From an uncultured Flammeovirgaceae bacterium (lineage in GTDB: Bacteria; Bacteroidota; Bacteroidia; Cytophagales; Cyclobacteriaceae): DNA of 64,000 nt. Position 1 is the stretch's first letter. Every line of letters starts with the position of its first letter. The position numbers were made by a program, and so were the translations under genes. The stretch covers positions 62,001-126,000 of the forward strand of contig CAKZYA010000002.1 of the NCBI GenBank assembly GCA_937883755.1, written 5' to 3'. Under the pieces are notes generated by a model that made no database searches, was not told the DNA's origin, and saw only the letters and a program-made list of their open reading frames with translations. Positions 53,927 to 62,247 of this stretch are shown here, one piece after another.

Positions 53927-55408
53927 TCAGTCTCTTTTTACTGAGTGTGTCTTGATACTAATAATGTAACCTACTAAAAGCGACATTATAAAAGAAGGGA
54001 ACAATTCGGCTATATTGGTTAAGTATGGCGCAATAGCTTCCCACTGAGGTAATATGAACTTGAAAAAAGGAACGCTTAAAAATCCAGTAATCATGGAGGC
54101 TAGTGCTCCCTGTTCAGTATATTTATTCCAAAACAGCGAGAGAATCATCATTGGGCAAAAAGTAGCTGCGATGCCTGACCACCCAAAAATCACAAACCAA
54201 AAAATGGTGCGAGTCGGTGAAAAATATGCCACGGCTAACGCCACTAACAGTGCAAGGACTGAAAGAGCTAATGTGGTTTTTCTGGAAAAAGCTGATAATT
54301 GATTGTCCGTAAGCTGGGGGTGATACACTTTTTGGTACAAATCTCGACTCACTGAACTGGAAGCCACCACCAACAGCGAGTCAATGGTCGACATGATAGC
54401 TGATAAAACTGCTGCAATATAAAAGCCACTTATTACGGCAGGTAACAACTGCCCGGCTGAGTACAAAAGTACTTCTTGCCCGCCATTACCTAGCGTAGCA
54501 GTCGGGTCTTCGCCTGCCGAGGTAAATAATGCTCGACCTAAAATACCCAGGCTTACTGCTGAAAAATTCATGGTAAACGTTAGCAGTACTGACACCCATT
54601 TACCCCGGTCAATCTCAGCTTCGCTCTTGATAGACATGTAGCGAACAAACAATTGGGGCGAACCTAGAAAGCCCAACCCAATCATTATAAAGCCGATAAT
54701 TTTAGTCAGGTTCAAGAGAGAAAAACCATCCGGTCCCCAGAAGCTTAATAGATTGGCATCTACTGACCCGACTGTCTGAGCTACATCACCCGGAATATGA
54801 GTCAGCATTACTAGTGGCAGAGTAACCAATCCTAGTAACATAATCGCCCCTTGAAACACATCTGACCAAGCCACTGCAATAAATCCACCAAAGGACATAT
54901 AAAGTACTACGATGATGAACCCGACGATAGCCCCGGTGTAGTAATTCCAACCTAGAAAAGACTCAAAGGCCGTTCCGGTGGCATCAATCTGGGCACTCAC
55001 GTAGATGGTGACGAAAAAAGTCAGGGCAATAGCTGCCACTAGCCGTAGGCGGTGAGAAGTAGCCTGAAACCGACTTTCCAGATAATCAGGAATGGTAATA
55101 GAATCAAAATGATCGGTGAGCCGTTTGAAAGGCTTCCCCATGACGAACCAGGAAATAGCTACTCCTGAGACTGTTCCTAACACTACCCAGTAGGCAAAAA
55201 TACCCCAGATGGCTCCCATGCCTGATAGCCCTAGCAATACCCAAGCCGATGATCCCGTAGCCCGGGAGGAAAACGCCACTACCCAGTAGCCCAGTTTTTT
55301 ACCCCCGACGTAATAATCCTTAATATCTTTTACCTGACGAGCGGCGAACACTCCGATAAGCAGAAGTATACCCAGATAGAAAACGAGAACAAGGTAGTTA
55401 ATCAGCAC
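53927..55408 (-). CDS. Sodium/solute symporter, PutP-like
   Basis: A 493-residue SSS-family protein with about 13 transmembrane segments. DYYVGGKKLGYWVVAFSS is the early signature, TIPDYLESRF and LSAIMSTIDSLLVVASS mark the sodium/substrate site, and the overall layout resembles E. coli PutP. It imports a small amino acid, probably proline, with Na+. The start is a GTG at 55408, one base after the stop of the serine hydrolase gene, so the two are co-transcribed and likely translationally linked. Confidence 0.88.
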   Translation of the reverse strand: MLINYLVLVFYLGILLLIGVFAARQVKDIKDYYVGGKKLGYWVVAFSSRATGSSAWVLLGLSGMGAIWGIFAYWVVLGTVSGVAISWFVMGKPFKRLTDHFDSITIPDYLESRFQATSHRLRLVAAIALTFFVTIYVSAQIDATGTAFESFLGWNYYTGAIVGFIIVVLYMSFGGFIAVAWSDVFQGAIMLLGLVTLPLVMLTHIPGDVAQTVGSVDANLLSFWGPDGFSLLNLTKIIGFIMIGLGFLGSPQLFVRYMSIKSEAEIDRGKWVSVLLTFTMNFSAVSLGILGRALFTSAGEDPTATLGNGGQEVLLYSAGQLLPAVISGFYIAAVLSAIMSTIDSLLVVASSSVSRDLYQKVYHPQLTDNQLSAFSRKTTLALSVLALLVALAVAYFSPTRTIFWFVIFGWSGIAATFCPMMILSLFWNKYTEQGALASMITGFLSVPFFKFILPQWEAIAPYLTNIAELFPSFIMSLLVGYIISIKTHSVKRD

Positions 55409-55409
55409 G

Positions 55410-56978
55410 CTAGAGAAGAATTTTTAGAGCCTGTTGAGCCGCCTCATACGCCTGCTTTTCTTCTTGGGTACGGTTTGGGTTAATACTAATTGCCTTTTGA
55501 AAGTGCTGGGCTGCGGCATCTTTTTGTCCGGCTTGCTGCTGCAAGTTGGCCAGTTCGGTGAATGTTTGCCAGTGAGGGTTAGTTCGGCTATTGAGTTCGG
55601 CTATCTGCAAGGCTCCGTCAGTATCTCCTTCTTTTACTAAGGTTTGGGAAAACTGACTTAATGTTTTCTGGGTGTCAGGGTAATCATAAGGAAAACTTTC
55701 TGTCAGGGTAAGGTAGCTTTGCAGGGCAGCTTCAGCACCACCGTCTTCCCAAGCGGCAGTCATGGCTTTCTCCAGGTCTCGTTCCAGAGATGCGTCCTTA
55801 GTATCGGTTGTTCGCTTTTTCTTAGCTTTCCGTTTAGTAGACGCTACGCGTGCTAAGGACTCATCCAGCAATTGAGCTACCTCCAGGTTAATCTGATTCA
55901 TTCGGGCGGTACTGATTTCTCCGGTATTGCTGAGAATAATGACGGTATACTTTTCTTCTGGGTAATGAGCATGAAAACCACTAAAGCCCCGAATGTGCCC
56001 ACTGTGAAAAACCATAGTAGATGCTTTTCGCCCTGCCAGTGGCATCTTAGCAACTCCTACCCCGTATCCGTAGCGGTTTTCGTAAGGAGGAATCCACTGC
56101 TGGTTTACATCAGTGTAGGGGCGTACCATTTTTTCAACCGACTTGTTTGACAATAACTGCCCTCCGTGTAAAAATTGATCCCACCGATATAGATCACCCA
56201 CGGTACCATAGAGATTGCCGGCTCCTTGCAGGTTTTGCATGTACATACTGTACACATTCTTATACCCGCCCGAACTTTTAGCGTAACCTGATGCCCTTTT
56301 AGGAATAACATCCTGACGATCATCTATTCCAGTAAAGCGCAGGTCGAGCGGCTGAGCAATTCTTTCGGCAAACACCTCACTAAACGGTTTACCCGTCACT
56401 TCTTCAATAATGAGGCTTAGAATAAGGTAGCCCGAATTATTATACTGATACCGCGTGCCTGGTTTAAACTCCAGATCACCGCTGACAAATTTTTCCACCA
56501 ACTCTTCCCGGCTATATCTTCGGTACAATGAATCTGACCACACGTGAGGCAAGCTCGTATAATTGGGAATGCCTGACTGATGGGTAAGTAGCTGGTGTAA
56601 GGTCACCTGCTTGGCCACATCCTTTCGGTACTGCGGATAATAGTCAGCAATTGTCTGATTAAGCTTGAGTTTTCCTTCTTCTGCCAATTGTAGAACAATG
56701 GCTGACGTGAACTGCTTACTGATGGACGCCAAATTGAACTTGGTGTCTACTGTGTTGGCAATATCCCACTCCCGGTTGGCTAACCCAAAAGCATTTTTGT
56801 ATAAAACTTTTCCCTGGTGTCCTACTAGTACGGCTCCTTGAAAATCATCTTGCTGGGCAAAAGCCTGAAATATCTGGTCAATTTTTGGTTCCAGAGAAGC
56901 TGACGTCTGCCCAAAAGTCGCCGGAATGATTTGCCCTAGTAAGAGCCAACTTAATACAAAGCGAAAGTACGTGTTCAT
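55410..56978 (-). CDS. Serine hydrolase (class C beta-lactamase fold) with C-terminal TPRs
   Basis: A roughly 522-residue exported enzyme. The start at 56978 gives a signal ending Thr-Phe-Gly-Gln; the frame extends to 57050 without it. The SxxK nucleophile (Ser85, Lys88 in SISKQF), the YNN motif and an HSGHIRG motif in place of the KTG box identify a penicillin-binding/beta-lactamase-type peptidase or esterase. Two or more TPR units follow. It stands directly upstream of the symporter gene, so it may release small molecules that the transporter then imports. That link is inference. Confidence 0.88.
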   Translation of the reverse strand: MNTYFRFVLSWLLLGQIIPATFGQTSASLEPKIDQIFQAFAQQDDFQGAVLVGHQGKVLYKNAFGLANREWDIANTVDTKFNLASISKQFTSAIVLQLAEEGKLKLNQTIADYYPQYRKDVAKQVTLHQLLTHQSGIPNYTSLPHVWSDSLYRRYSREELVEKFVSGDLEFKPGTRYQYNNSGYLILSLIIEEVTGKPFSEVFAERIAQPLDLRFTGIDDRQDVIPKRASGYAKSSGGYKNVYSMYMQNLQGAGNLYGTVGDLYRWDQFLHGGQLLSNKSVEKMVRPYTDVNQQWIPPYENRYGYGVGVAKMPLAGRKASTMVFHSGHIRGFSGFHAHYPEEKYTVIILSNTGEISTARMNQINLEVAQLLDESLARVASTKRKAKKKRTTDTKDASLERDLEKAMTAAWEDGGAEAALQSYLTLTESFPYDYPDTQKTLSQFSQTLVKEGDTDGALQIAELNSRTNPHWQTFTELANLQQQAGQKDAAAQHFQKAISINPNRTQEEKQAYEAAQQALKILL

Positions 56979-56995
56979 AATAGTTTGGGGAAAAC

Positions 56996-57003
56996 CAAAA
57001 TTA
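56996..57003 (-). promoter_or_regulatory. -7 box of the serine hydrolase operon
   Basis: The minus strand reads TAATTTTG (full TAnnTTTG match), 17 bases before the refined start at 56978. Confidence 0.45.
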
Positions 57004-57013
57004 ACAATTCTGC

Positions 57014-57021
57014 TAAATTTG
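57014..57021 (+). promoter_or_regulatory. -7 box of the pyridoxamine-oxidase-like gene
   Basis: TAAATTTG (full TAnnTTTG match) lies 40 bases before the ATG at 57062 and only ten bases from the divergent box at 56996-57003. The two promoters therefore overlap and may compete. Confidence 0.45.
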
Positions 57022-57061
57022 CGTAACCTTAGTGTATCCATTTTCGACAATTACCCTGCTC

Positions 57062-57616
57062 ATGGCTAGCTTCACTTCTCACCTCTCTGAAAACCAGATT
57101 GCTTGGATTCAACAACAGCCGATGTATTTTGTAGCCACGGCACCCTTACAAGCTGATGGTCACATCAATCTCTCTCCCAAAGGGCTGGATAGTTTTCGGG
57201 TTCTGGATGAAAAAACCGTAGCCTACCTAGATATTACTGGCAGTGGTAATGAAACCTCCGCGCACATTCACGAAAATGGACGAGTTACTTTTATGTGGTG
57301 CTCATTCGGTGAAAAACCCAAAATCTTTAGAATTTACGGAAAGGGTGAGATCGTTCTGCCGGAAACGGAACGCTGGCAGCAACTTATTTCCCATTTTGAT
57401 GAATTACCCGGTGCCCGGCAGATTATTGTAAACCACATTTCCAAAACGCAGACTTCCTGTGGCTTTGGAGTTCCGGTAATGGAATTTAAGCATAACCGGG
57501 ATACGCTAACCGATTGGGCAAGCAATCAGGGGAAAGTAGGCATACAAGAATATCAGCAAAAGAAAAATGTTCAGAGCCTGGATGGCTTACCTACTCCATT
57601 AGGGATAATTGATTAA
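57062..57616 (+). CDS. Pyridoxamine 5'-phosphate oxidase-fold protein
   Basis: A roughly 184-residue protein with the split-barrel flavin-binding fold; LSPKGLDSFRVLDEKTVAYLDITGSGNETSAH covers the FMN-binding strands. Family members bind FMN, F420 or heme and act as small oxidoreductases; the precise one here is unknown. The frame extends to a GTG at 57032, but the ATG at 57062 follows a good promoter at 57014-57021. It converges on the response regulator with a dyad between them. Confidence 0.82.
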   Translation: MASFTSHLSENQIAWIQQQPMYFVATAPLQADGHINLSPKGLDSFRVLDEKTVAYLDITGSGNETSAHIHENGRVTFMWCSFGEKPKIFRIYGKGEIVLPETERWQQLISHFDELPGARQIIVNHISKTQTSCGFGVPVMEFKHNRDTLTDWASNQGKVGIQEYQQKKNVQSLDGLPTPLGIID

Positions 57617-57671
57617 TGGATAGTGGCAGATGTTCAATCATTCACTAATCATTGCTCATTAGTCATTAATC
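57611..57671. terminator. AT-rich dyad between convergent genes
   Basis: GATTAATG (57611-57618) and CATTAATC (57664-57671) are perfect arms, each containing the stop codon of one of the two convergent genes. Probably a bidirectional terminator, though without a T-run. Confidence 0.35.
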
Positions 57672-58376
57672 CGCTACTACTAACCGGAAGCCTACTCCGT
57701 GGATATTCTCAACTAGAATGGCAGGGTCGTGCTGTAAATACTTTCGTAGGCGAGAGATGAACACATCCAGACTGCGACCTGCAAAGTAATCATCGTCACC
57801 CCAAATCGCTCCCAGAATATCTTCTCGCTTTACCACTTCATTCACTCGGGAATGCAAGAACCCTAACAAAGCCGACTCCCGCTGGGTAAGATCCCGGGTT
57901 TGGTCATGATAGATTAACTGCTGCTGCACTTGGTTAAAGTGATACTTTCCCAGAGTTGACAAACCATTGGAAGAAATTTGAGATGGTTGAGAAGACTTAC
58001 TACGACGAAGAAAGACATCTACCTTCAGAACTAATTCTTCAATACTAAAGGGTTTCGTCATGTAATCATCTGCCCCTAGTTTAAGTCCCGCAATACGGTC
58101 CTCTTTTAGGCTCTTGGCCGACAAGAATAAAATAGGAATTTGGTTATCCAACTGACGAATCTTCTTTGCCACGGCAAAACCGTCTACTTTAGGCAACATC
58201 ACGTCGATGATGCATAAATCAACAGTCTTACTTTGAAAAGCTTCCAGGGCAGCTTGCCCGTCGGCACAGGCAATCACCTGATAATTAGCTAGTGAAAGAT
58301 TATCCTGCGTCACGTAGCGCAGACTTTCATCATCCTCCACGTAGAGTAGAGTTGCTTTAAAGTTCATATCACCCAT
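57666..58376 (-). CDS. OmpR/PhoB-family response regulator
   Basis: A 236-residue regulator. The receiver has the acidic pair in YVEDDES and the phospho-acceptor Asp58 in CIIDVMLP, with KPFSIEEL near its end. A winged-helix DNA-binding domain follows from about residue 130 (LTQRESALLGFLHSRVNEVV, GRSLDVFISRLRKYL). It is downstream of its kinase in one operon (24 bases). An alternative ATG at 58367 would shorten it by three residues. The TTAAC-N6-TTAAC direct repeat upstream of the kinase gene could be its own binding site. Confidence 0.95.
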   Translation of the reverse strand: MGDMNFKATLLYVEDDESLRYVTQDNLSLANYQVIACADGQAALEAFQSKTVDLCIIDVMLPKVDGFAVAKKIRQLDNQIPILFLSAKSLKEDRIAGLKLGADDYMTKPFSIEELVLKVDVFLRRSKSSQPSQISSNGLSTLGKYHFNQVQQQLIYHDQTRDLTQRESALLGFLHSRVNEVVKREDILGAIWGDDDYFAGRSLDVFISRLRKYLQHDPAILVENIHGVGFRLVVAD

Positions 58377-58399
58377 AATGCCTACATCCTATTTATTAG

Positions 58400-59668
58400 T
58401 CACGTAATTATCGGGATTCCGATGGTGAAGCGGGTACCTTTTCCCAGTTCACTCTGAACCCCTATTTTCCAGCGATGTAGTTTGCAGATTCGATCCACAT
58501 AGTATAATCCCAGCCCGAAACCTTTTACGTCGTGCTGGTTACCGGTAGGAACCCGGACAAATTTGTGGAACACTTTAGAAGCATATTCGGAAGGAATTCC
58601 CCTTCCTTGGTCTTCAATAATAACGTTAATTGTATCGTCGCGTTGCTCAGTCTTCAATAAAATTTTAGCTAGACTATCACTATACTTGACTGCGTTGTCT
58701 AGCAAATTCTGAATAACATTGCGAAAATGCATCGGGTCAGCTACAATACTAGAGTTTTTACTCTCAATACAAGTATCTAAAACAGCCTGATTGCCGTTAC
58801 AGGTCTGAAACTCATTACAAATACCGCCCAATTCTTCTTCTAGAACAATCGTTTCAGTACGCAGACAAAGAGCTTTTTGCTCTAGCTTGGCTACCTGGAG
58901 TACTTTTTCTACCTGCTCATTGAGACGTAGGCTTTGCTCCTTCACAATTCGGGCGTAGTCCTGTAACCTTTGGGGTTGATCACGAATATCGGGGGTTTGT
59001 AGCACATCGGCTGATACGTTGATCGTAGCAATCGGGGTTTTAAACTCGTGGGTCATATTGTTAATAAAATCTTTCTGAAGCTCTGACCAACGCTTTTGCC
59101 GAAGGATGACAATAAGCGTATAGCCAAAAAACAGAATGACTAACAACAGCACTGCTGATAGCATGAACCAAGTATCCATCTCAGAGAATACATAGTTGGA
59201 TTTATTCGGAAAATACACTCCAAAGTAGTACGTATATTTATTGTAGAGGGGCATTCCTTGGTAAGTGGATTCGCTTATCTTAGCATTTAAAATACTCACT
59301 CGATTGCCACACACCATTTTTTGTTTGGTGCAATCATAAACAGCGTACTCAAAGTCCGCGACAATATTGGCCTTTACTAAAGCTGTTTTTAGATAATGCT
59401 CTAGCACTTTGGTATCTACCATATCGGTAAGTTCTACCACGTAGTAATCATCCTCCATTTGCTTCACCGGATGCCCTGAGGGAGACATACTGTGGTAGTG
59501 ATCTGCCAATTGAGCCGCTACCTGCTTCAATGCCATATAAATCTGCTGGTTCAGTTTTCGCTCTTCAGCATTCCAGATTTTAACGACCCAAAATGACTGA
59601 GCTGCTACAATACCCAGCACCGTAATAATACCAAAAGCGACTACCCAACGAATAGCTACGTTCTTCAT
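58400..59668 (-). CDS. Two-component sensor histidine kinase
   Basis: A roughly 422-residue kinase. There are two membrane segments (about residues 7-25 and 160-180) around a periplasmic sensor of some 130 residues. The HisKA motif NMTHEFKTPIA carries His207, and the HATPase_c has the N box NAVKYSD and the glycine-rich GFGLGLYYV. It phosphorylates the OmpR-type regulator encoded downstream. The ATG at 59668 is chosen because the GTG at 59686 would lie within the promoter. The sensed signal is unknown. Confidence 0.93.
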   Translation of the reverse strand: MKNVAIRWVVAFGIITVLGIVAAQSFWVVKIWNAEERKLNQQIYMALKQVAAQLADHYHSMSPSGHPVKQMEDDYYVVELTDMVDTKVLEHYLKTALVKANIVADFEYAVYDCTKQKMVCGNRVSILNAKISESTYQGMPLYNKYTYYFGVYFPNKSNYVFSEMDTWFMLSAVLLLVILFFGYTLIVILRQKRWSELQKDFINNMTHEFKTPIATINVSADVLQTPDIRDQPQRLQDYARIVKEQSLRLNEQVEKVLQVAKLEQKALCLRTETIVLEEELGGICNEFQTCNGNQAVLDTCIESKNSSIVADPMHFRNVIQNLLDNAVKYSDSLAKILLKTEQRDDTINVIIEDQGRGIPSEYASKVFHKFVRVPTGNQHDVKGFGLGLYYVDRICKLHRWKIGVQSELGKGTRFTIGIPIIT

Positions 59669-59673
59669 AAGTA

Positions 59674-59681
59674 CGAAGATA
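59674..59681 (-). promoter_or_regulatory. Candidate -7 box of the kinase/regulator operon
   Basis: The minus strand reads TATCTTCG, seven of eight to TAnnTTTG, ending five bases before the ATG at 59668. Confidence 0.35.
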
Positions 59682-59708
59682 GCCACTTTTGAAGACTCAA
59701 GTAGGACT

Positions 59709-59724
59709 TTAACATTTCGTTAAC
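59709..59724. promoter_or_regulatory. TTAAC-N6-TTAAC direct repeat, candidate OmpR-family site
   Basis: Two TTAAC half-sites 11 bases apart lie just upstream of the kinase promoter. An 11-bp tandem is the usual arrangement for OmpR/PhoB-type regulators, so autoregulation by the linked regulator is likely but not shown. Confidence 0.4.
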
Positions 59725-59749
59725 AAAATCCAATTTTTAGCGAAAATCT

Positions 59750-59810
59750 TACTTTTTGTAAAGTATTGATTAACAATTACTTATAAACCGTTAAATTCTC
59801 ACAAAAAGTA
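59750..59810. repeat. 10-bp inverted repeat upstream of the integrase
   Basis: TACTTTTTGT (59750-59759) and ACAAAAAGTA (59801-59810) are perfect inverted copies in the kinase-integrase spacer. They could be integrase arm or core sites marking the left end of the element; this is inference from position. Confidence 0.35.
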
Positions 59811-59881
59811 TAAAATTCTTTATATGAATAAATATGATTAACTTGTCTTAACATAGCTATTACGCATTTTTAGTCAAAACT

Positions 59882-59899
59882 CAAGAGTAATACAAGAGT
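59882..59899. repeat. Tandem CAAGAGT pair before the integrase
   Basis: Two CAAGAGT copies with 11-base periodicity lie eight bases before the integrase ATG. A similar 11-base tandem of TTGCAGTC occurs after the gene at 61082-61100. Confidence 0.45.
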
Positions 59900-59906
59900 C
59901 AATTTC

Positions 59907-61028
59907 ATGGAAATAGTTGCCATTGCCAAAAAGCAGAAAAACAAAAAAATACACAAAATCTACATAGCGCTCAGGGACAAAACCCCAGAGGTGACCATCA
60001 GTACTGATATTGAAGTTGACCCCAAATACTGGGTACGTCAAGCAGAAACAGTTTCCAACAAGCACGAATTCTATCAACGCATTGACATTCGCATCAAACG
60101 AGCGAAACAAAAAGTAGACGATGTGCTTTTATATTTTGAACAGCGAGGGGAAGTATTTTCAAAACATGATGTAAAGCGTCGCTACAGATTGCTTGAGAAA
60201 GGAACTGCGTTTTACCAATATGCACAAGCTGAATTAGACAAGGATCAATCACTTTCTGAATCTACCCGTAGGCAGTATCAGTATGCGATTCTTCATTTCA
60301 AAAAGTTTGCAGGAAATTTACCTACCTCGGCTGTCACTAATCAAGTAATCAAAGAGTTTTACTATTACCTTTCTCAGCGCATGAAGCCAAATTCATCTGC
60401 CTCTTATATGCGTGCCATGCGTAAGTATACGAAACGCGCAGTTGGTGATGATCTACTGTCAAAAAACCCGATGAAAAAACTGAAGCTAATCACTGAAGAA
60501 GGTGAGCGAGATTTTTTAGATCGCGAAGAATTACTACAATGGATCATCTTATTTAAGTCTAGAACACTTCCGAAGAGTTTGCAAAAAACGCTTGGGTTTT
60601 ACATCATGACGTGCTATACGGGAATTCCTCACGATGATTGGAAGCACAAAGAGCGATTAAAGATATTACCTTCCAGGATTGAGTACATACGAAAGAAAGT
60701 GAAGCATACTGGGCGCAGACTAATCATTCCTATTGTTGAGGAGGCGCAATTCTTAGTGATGTTTGTCCAGGGTAATACGATCCAGCAAAACAACCAAGGC
60801 TGTAACAAAAACCTCAATAAAATCTGCAAACTAACGGGCTTGAATAAGTATATCACCTTTCACACTGGTAGGATTACCTTTGCTACGATGGCCACACTAT
60901 TAGGTATTGACCACCGAGTCATTCAAGAGATATTAGGGCACGCTGAGTATAAGACGACGTTGCGGTATATTAAAATGGCAGGATTATACAATGAGCAGCA
61001 GATGAAGAAATTTAAGGTGCAGGGGTAA
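59907..61028 (+). CDS. Tyrosine recombinase (integrase), CTnDOT-like
   Basis: A 373-residue protein: N-terminal arm-binding segment, SAM-like core-binding domain (about 100-190) and catalytic domain. The catalytic series is incomplete. The box normally reading TG-L-R has Pro241 (TGIPHDD) at the Arg I position; H319 and R322 (FHTGR), H345 in LGH and the nucleophile Tyr354 are present, and the second-box His after Arg is Ile. Loss of Arg I is known in CTnDOT-type integrases, where Ser occupies the place, so activity is still possible. It is the leftmost gene of the mobile region. Confidence 0.92.
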   Translation: MEIVAIAKKQKNKKIHKIYIALRDKTPEVTISTDIEVDPKYWVRQAETVSNKHEFYQRIDIRIKRAKQKVDDVLLYFEQRGEVFSKHDVKRRYRLLEKGTAFYQYAQAELDKDQSLSESTRRQYQYAILHFKKFAGNLPTSAVTNQVIKEFYYYLSQRMKPNSSASYMRAMRKYTKRAVGDDLLSKNPMKKLKLITEEGERDFLDREELLQWIILFKSRTLPKSLQKTLGFYIMTCYTGIPHDDWKHKERLKILPSRIEYIRKKVKHTGRRLIIPIVEEAQFLVMFVQGNTIQQNNQGCNKNLNKICKLTGLNKYITFHTGRITFATMATLLGIDHRVIQEILGHAEYKTTLRYIKMAGLYNEQQMKKFKVQG

Positions 61029-61081
61029 GTCCGACTCTTCTCGTGCGCACAAAATGGCTGTTTTTGAGCCGTATAGGCATA

Positions 61082-61100
61082 TTGCAGTCAGTTTGCAGTC
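61082..61100. repeat. Tandem TTGCAGTC pair after the integrase
   Basis: TTGCAGTC at 61082-61089 and 61093-61100 repeat with 11-base periodicity in the spacer downstream of the integrase. Possible recombination-accessory sites. Confidence 0.45.
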
Positions 61101-61109
61101 GGATTTATG

Positions 61110-61328
61110 TTAAAATAGAGGTTGTTTTCGTTCATCTTTCTCTTTTTCAATTACATCAAGCCAATATTGGTAACGCGAGGATAAACTAAATGGGCTTCCT
61201 GGAGGAAAATCAGCGTTTCGGGTAGATGTGCCGTCATCATACCAGATTGTTTCGCCTCCAGTTAATCTGCATTTCCACTTCTGAACTACTTTTTTAAGAG
61301 GTATGTTGAAATCTTCTTCTTCACTCAT
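61110..61328 (-). CDS. Small hypothetical protein of the mobile region
   Basis: A 72-residue charged protein with KWKCRLTGGETIWYDDGTS, which resembles a short beta-hairpin segment, and a Lys/Glu-rich end. No signal peptide and no family recognised. It is the last minus-strand gene before the integrase, beyond a terminator, so it must have its own promoter or be read through. Confidence 0.5.
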   Translation of the reverse strand: MSEEEDFNIPLKKVVQKWKCRLTGGETIWYDDGTSTRNADFPPGSPFSLSSRYQYWLDVIEKEKDERKQPLF

Positions 61329-61357
61329 AACTCGAATATCTTCAATTCAAATTCAAC

Positions 61358-61382
61358 AAAAAAAAGCGAGTTTCCCCGCTTT
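61358..61382 (-). terminator. Intrinsic terminator of the minus-strand cassette
   Basis: AAAGCG (61363-61368) pairs with CGCTTT (61377-61382) around an 8-base loop; on the minus strand eight T follow. It ends transcription of the gene at 61406-61735. Confidence 0.75.
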
Positions 61383-61405
61383 CAAAATCGTATAGTATTA
61401 ATGTT

Positions 61406-61735
61406 TTATTCTAGCAAATGCAGATTGTCACTTTCACTCTCTGGTTCATCTGGCTCTTTGGTAGCGAATGCTAAGTAAGCTTCATTCGCTGGCTTAGAGA
61501 TACTCTGGTACTGCTTGTATGATGCGCTTGTAGTAACAGTACTGAAAGTAGATAGCTCATGACATGATTCTTGTACTAAGGCTTCCTGACCTCCCACAGT
61601 AATACTATTATCAAATTCAAGTTCGTCGGAATTCAATGTTTCAGTAGAGATGTCTACCTCATCGGGTAGCGGTTCAGGGGTTGCCAGCACCAAAAGAGGA
61701 ATGCATAGCAGGATAATTGCTAATAATTGCTTCAT
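61406..61735 (-). CDS. Small exported hypothetical protein
   Basis: A 109-residue protein with a signal peptide (MKQLLAIILLCIPLLVLATP) followed by an acidic, low-complexity mature part rich in Glu, Asp, Ser and Thr. It is followed by a strong terminator and separated from the M15 gene by 75 bases. No family recognised; the acidic mature part could be a small periplasmic or surface protein of the element. Confidence 0.55.
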   Translation of the reverse strand: MKQLLAIILLCIPLLVLATPEPLPDEVDISTETLNSDELEFDNSITVGGQEALVQESCHELSTFSTVTTSASYKQYQSISKPANEAYLAFATKEPDEPESESDNLHLLE

Positions 61736-61809
61736 TGCTTTAGAAAATTAAGTGATTATGAATATAGACTTTAATATACTAAGTAATTGTCAATAATGCC
61801 AGTTGCATG

Positions 61810-62247
61810 TTAAGTAAGTGCGCTGCTATTAATCTCATTTAAGAACTCATCTTTCTCAACATCCTTCCAGTAATCTCTAGAGATGAATAAGAACTGTTCT
61901 TTCGTCGCATAGTCAATATGAAAAAAGTGGTTGTTGGGATAGTAGCAAATGCGTGTAAACGGAGAAAGATCCGCTAAGATTTTACCCAGCGTAAGCATAT
62001 CAGCACAAACAATATCAGCCGCTCCTTTACCATGAAAGGTGTGCTCAGAAAGAGTTGATCTACCTTTTTGTTCTTCGTACCAAGCAGGGCGGTAACCGCT
62101 CTTTCTACTAATAGTGATTGGCAGATTAATGATTGACCTAATCTGATTTAGGGGCACAATAAAGTTCTGCAATATCTTGTCAGCTATTTCTGGTGACAGA
62201 GGGTCATCTGTAATGCAGAAATCCGATATTGAGAAATAGTTGTTCAT
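61810..62247 (-). CDS. M15-family (VanX/endolysin-like) peptidase
   Basis: A 145-residue protein with the M15 zinc signature: SGYRP, then SEHTFHGKGAADI (His-x8-Asp), then HIDY as the third ligand. Such small M15 proteins are D,D-carboxypeptidases or phage endolysins that cut peptidoglycan peptide stems. It overlaps the holin-like gene by four bases (ATGA). Position at the end of a packed cassette beside an integrase suggests a lysis enzyme, but a tailocin or other injection-machine role is possible. Confidence 0.82.
   Translation of the reverse strand: MNNYFSISDFCITDDPLSPEIADKILQNFIVPLNQIRSIINLPITISRKSGYRPAWYEEQKGRSTLSEHTFHGKGAADIVCADMLTLGKILADLSPFTRICYYPNNHFFHIDYATKEQFLFISRDYWKDVEKDEFLNEINSSALT

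Noticed and set aside
59669-59906. tRNA gene as the integration target
   Set aside because: No tRNA arms or TTC-loop motif could be found in this AT-rich spacer or just after the integrase.
59874-60110. 78-codon open frame antisense to the integrase start
   Set aside because: Shadow of the integrase coding frame, no supporting features.
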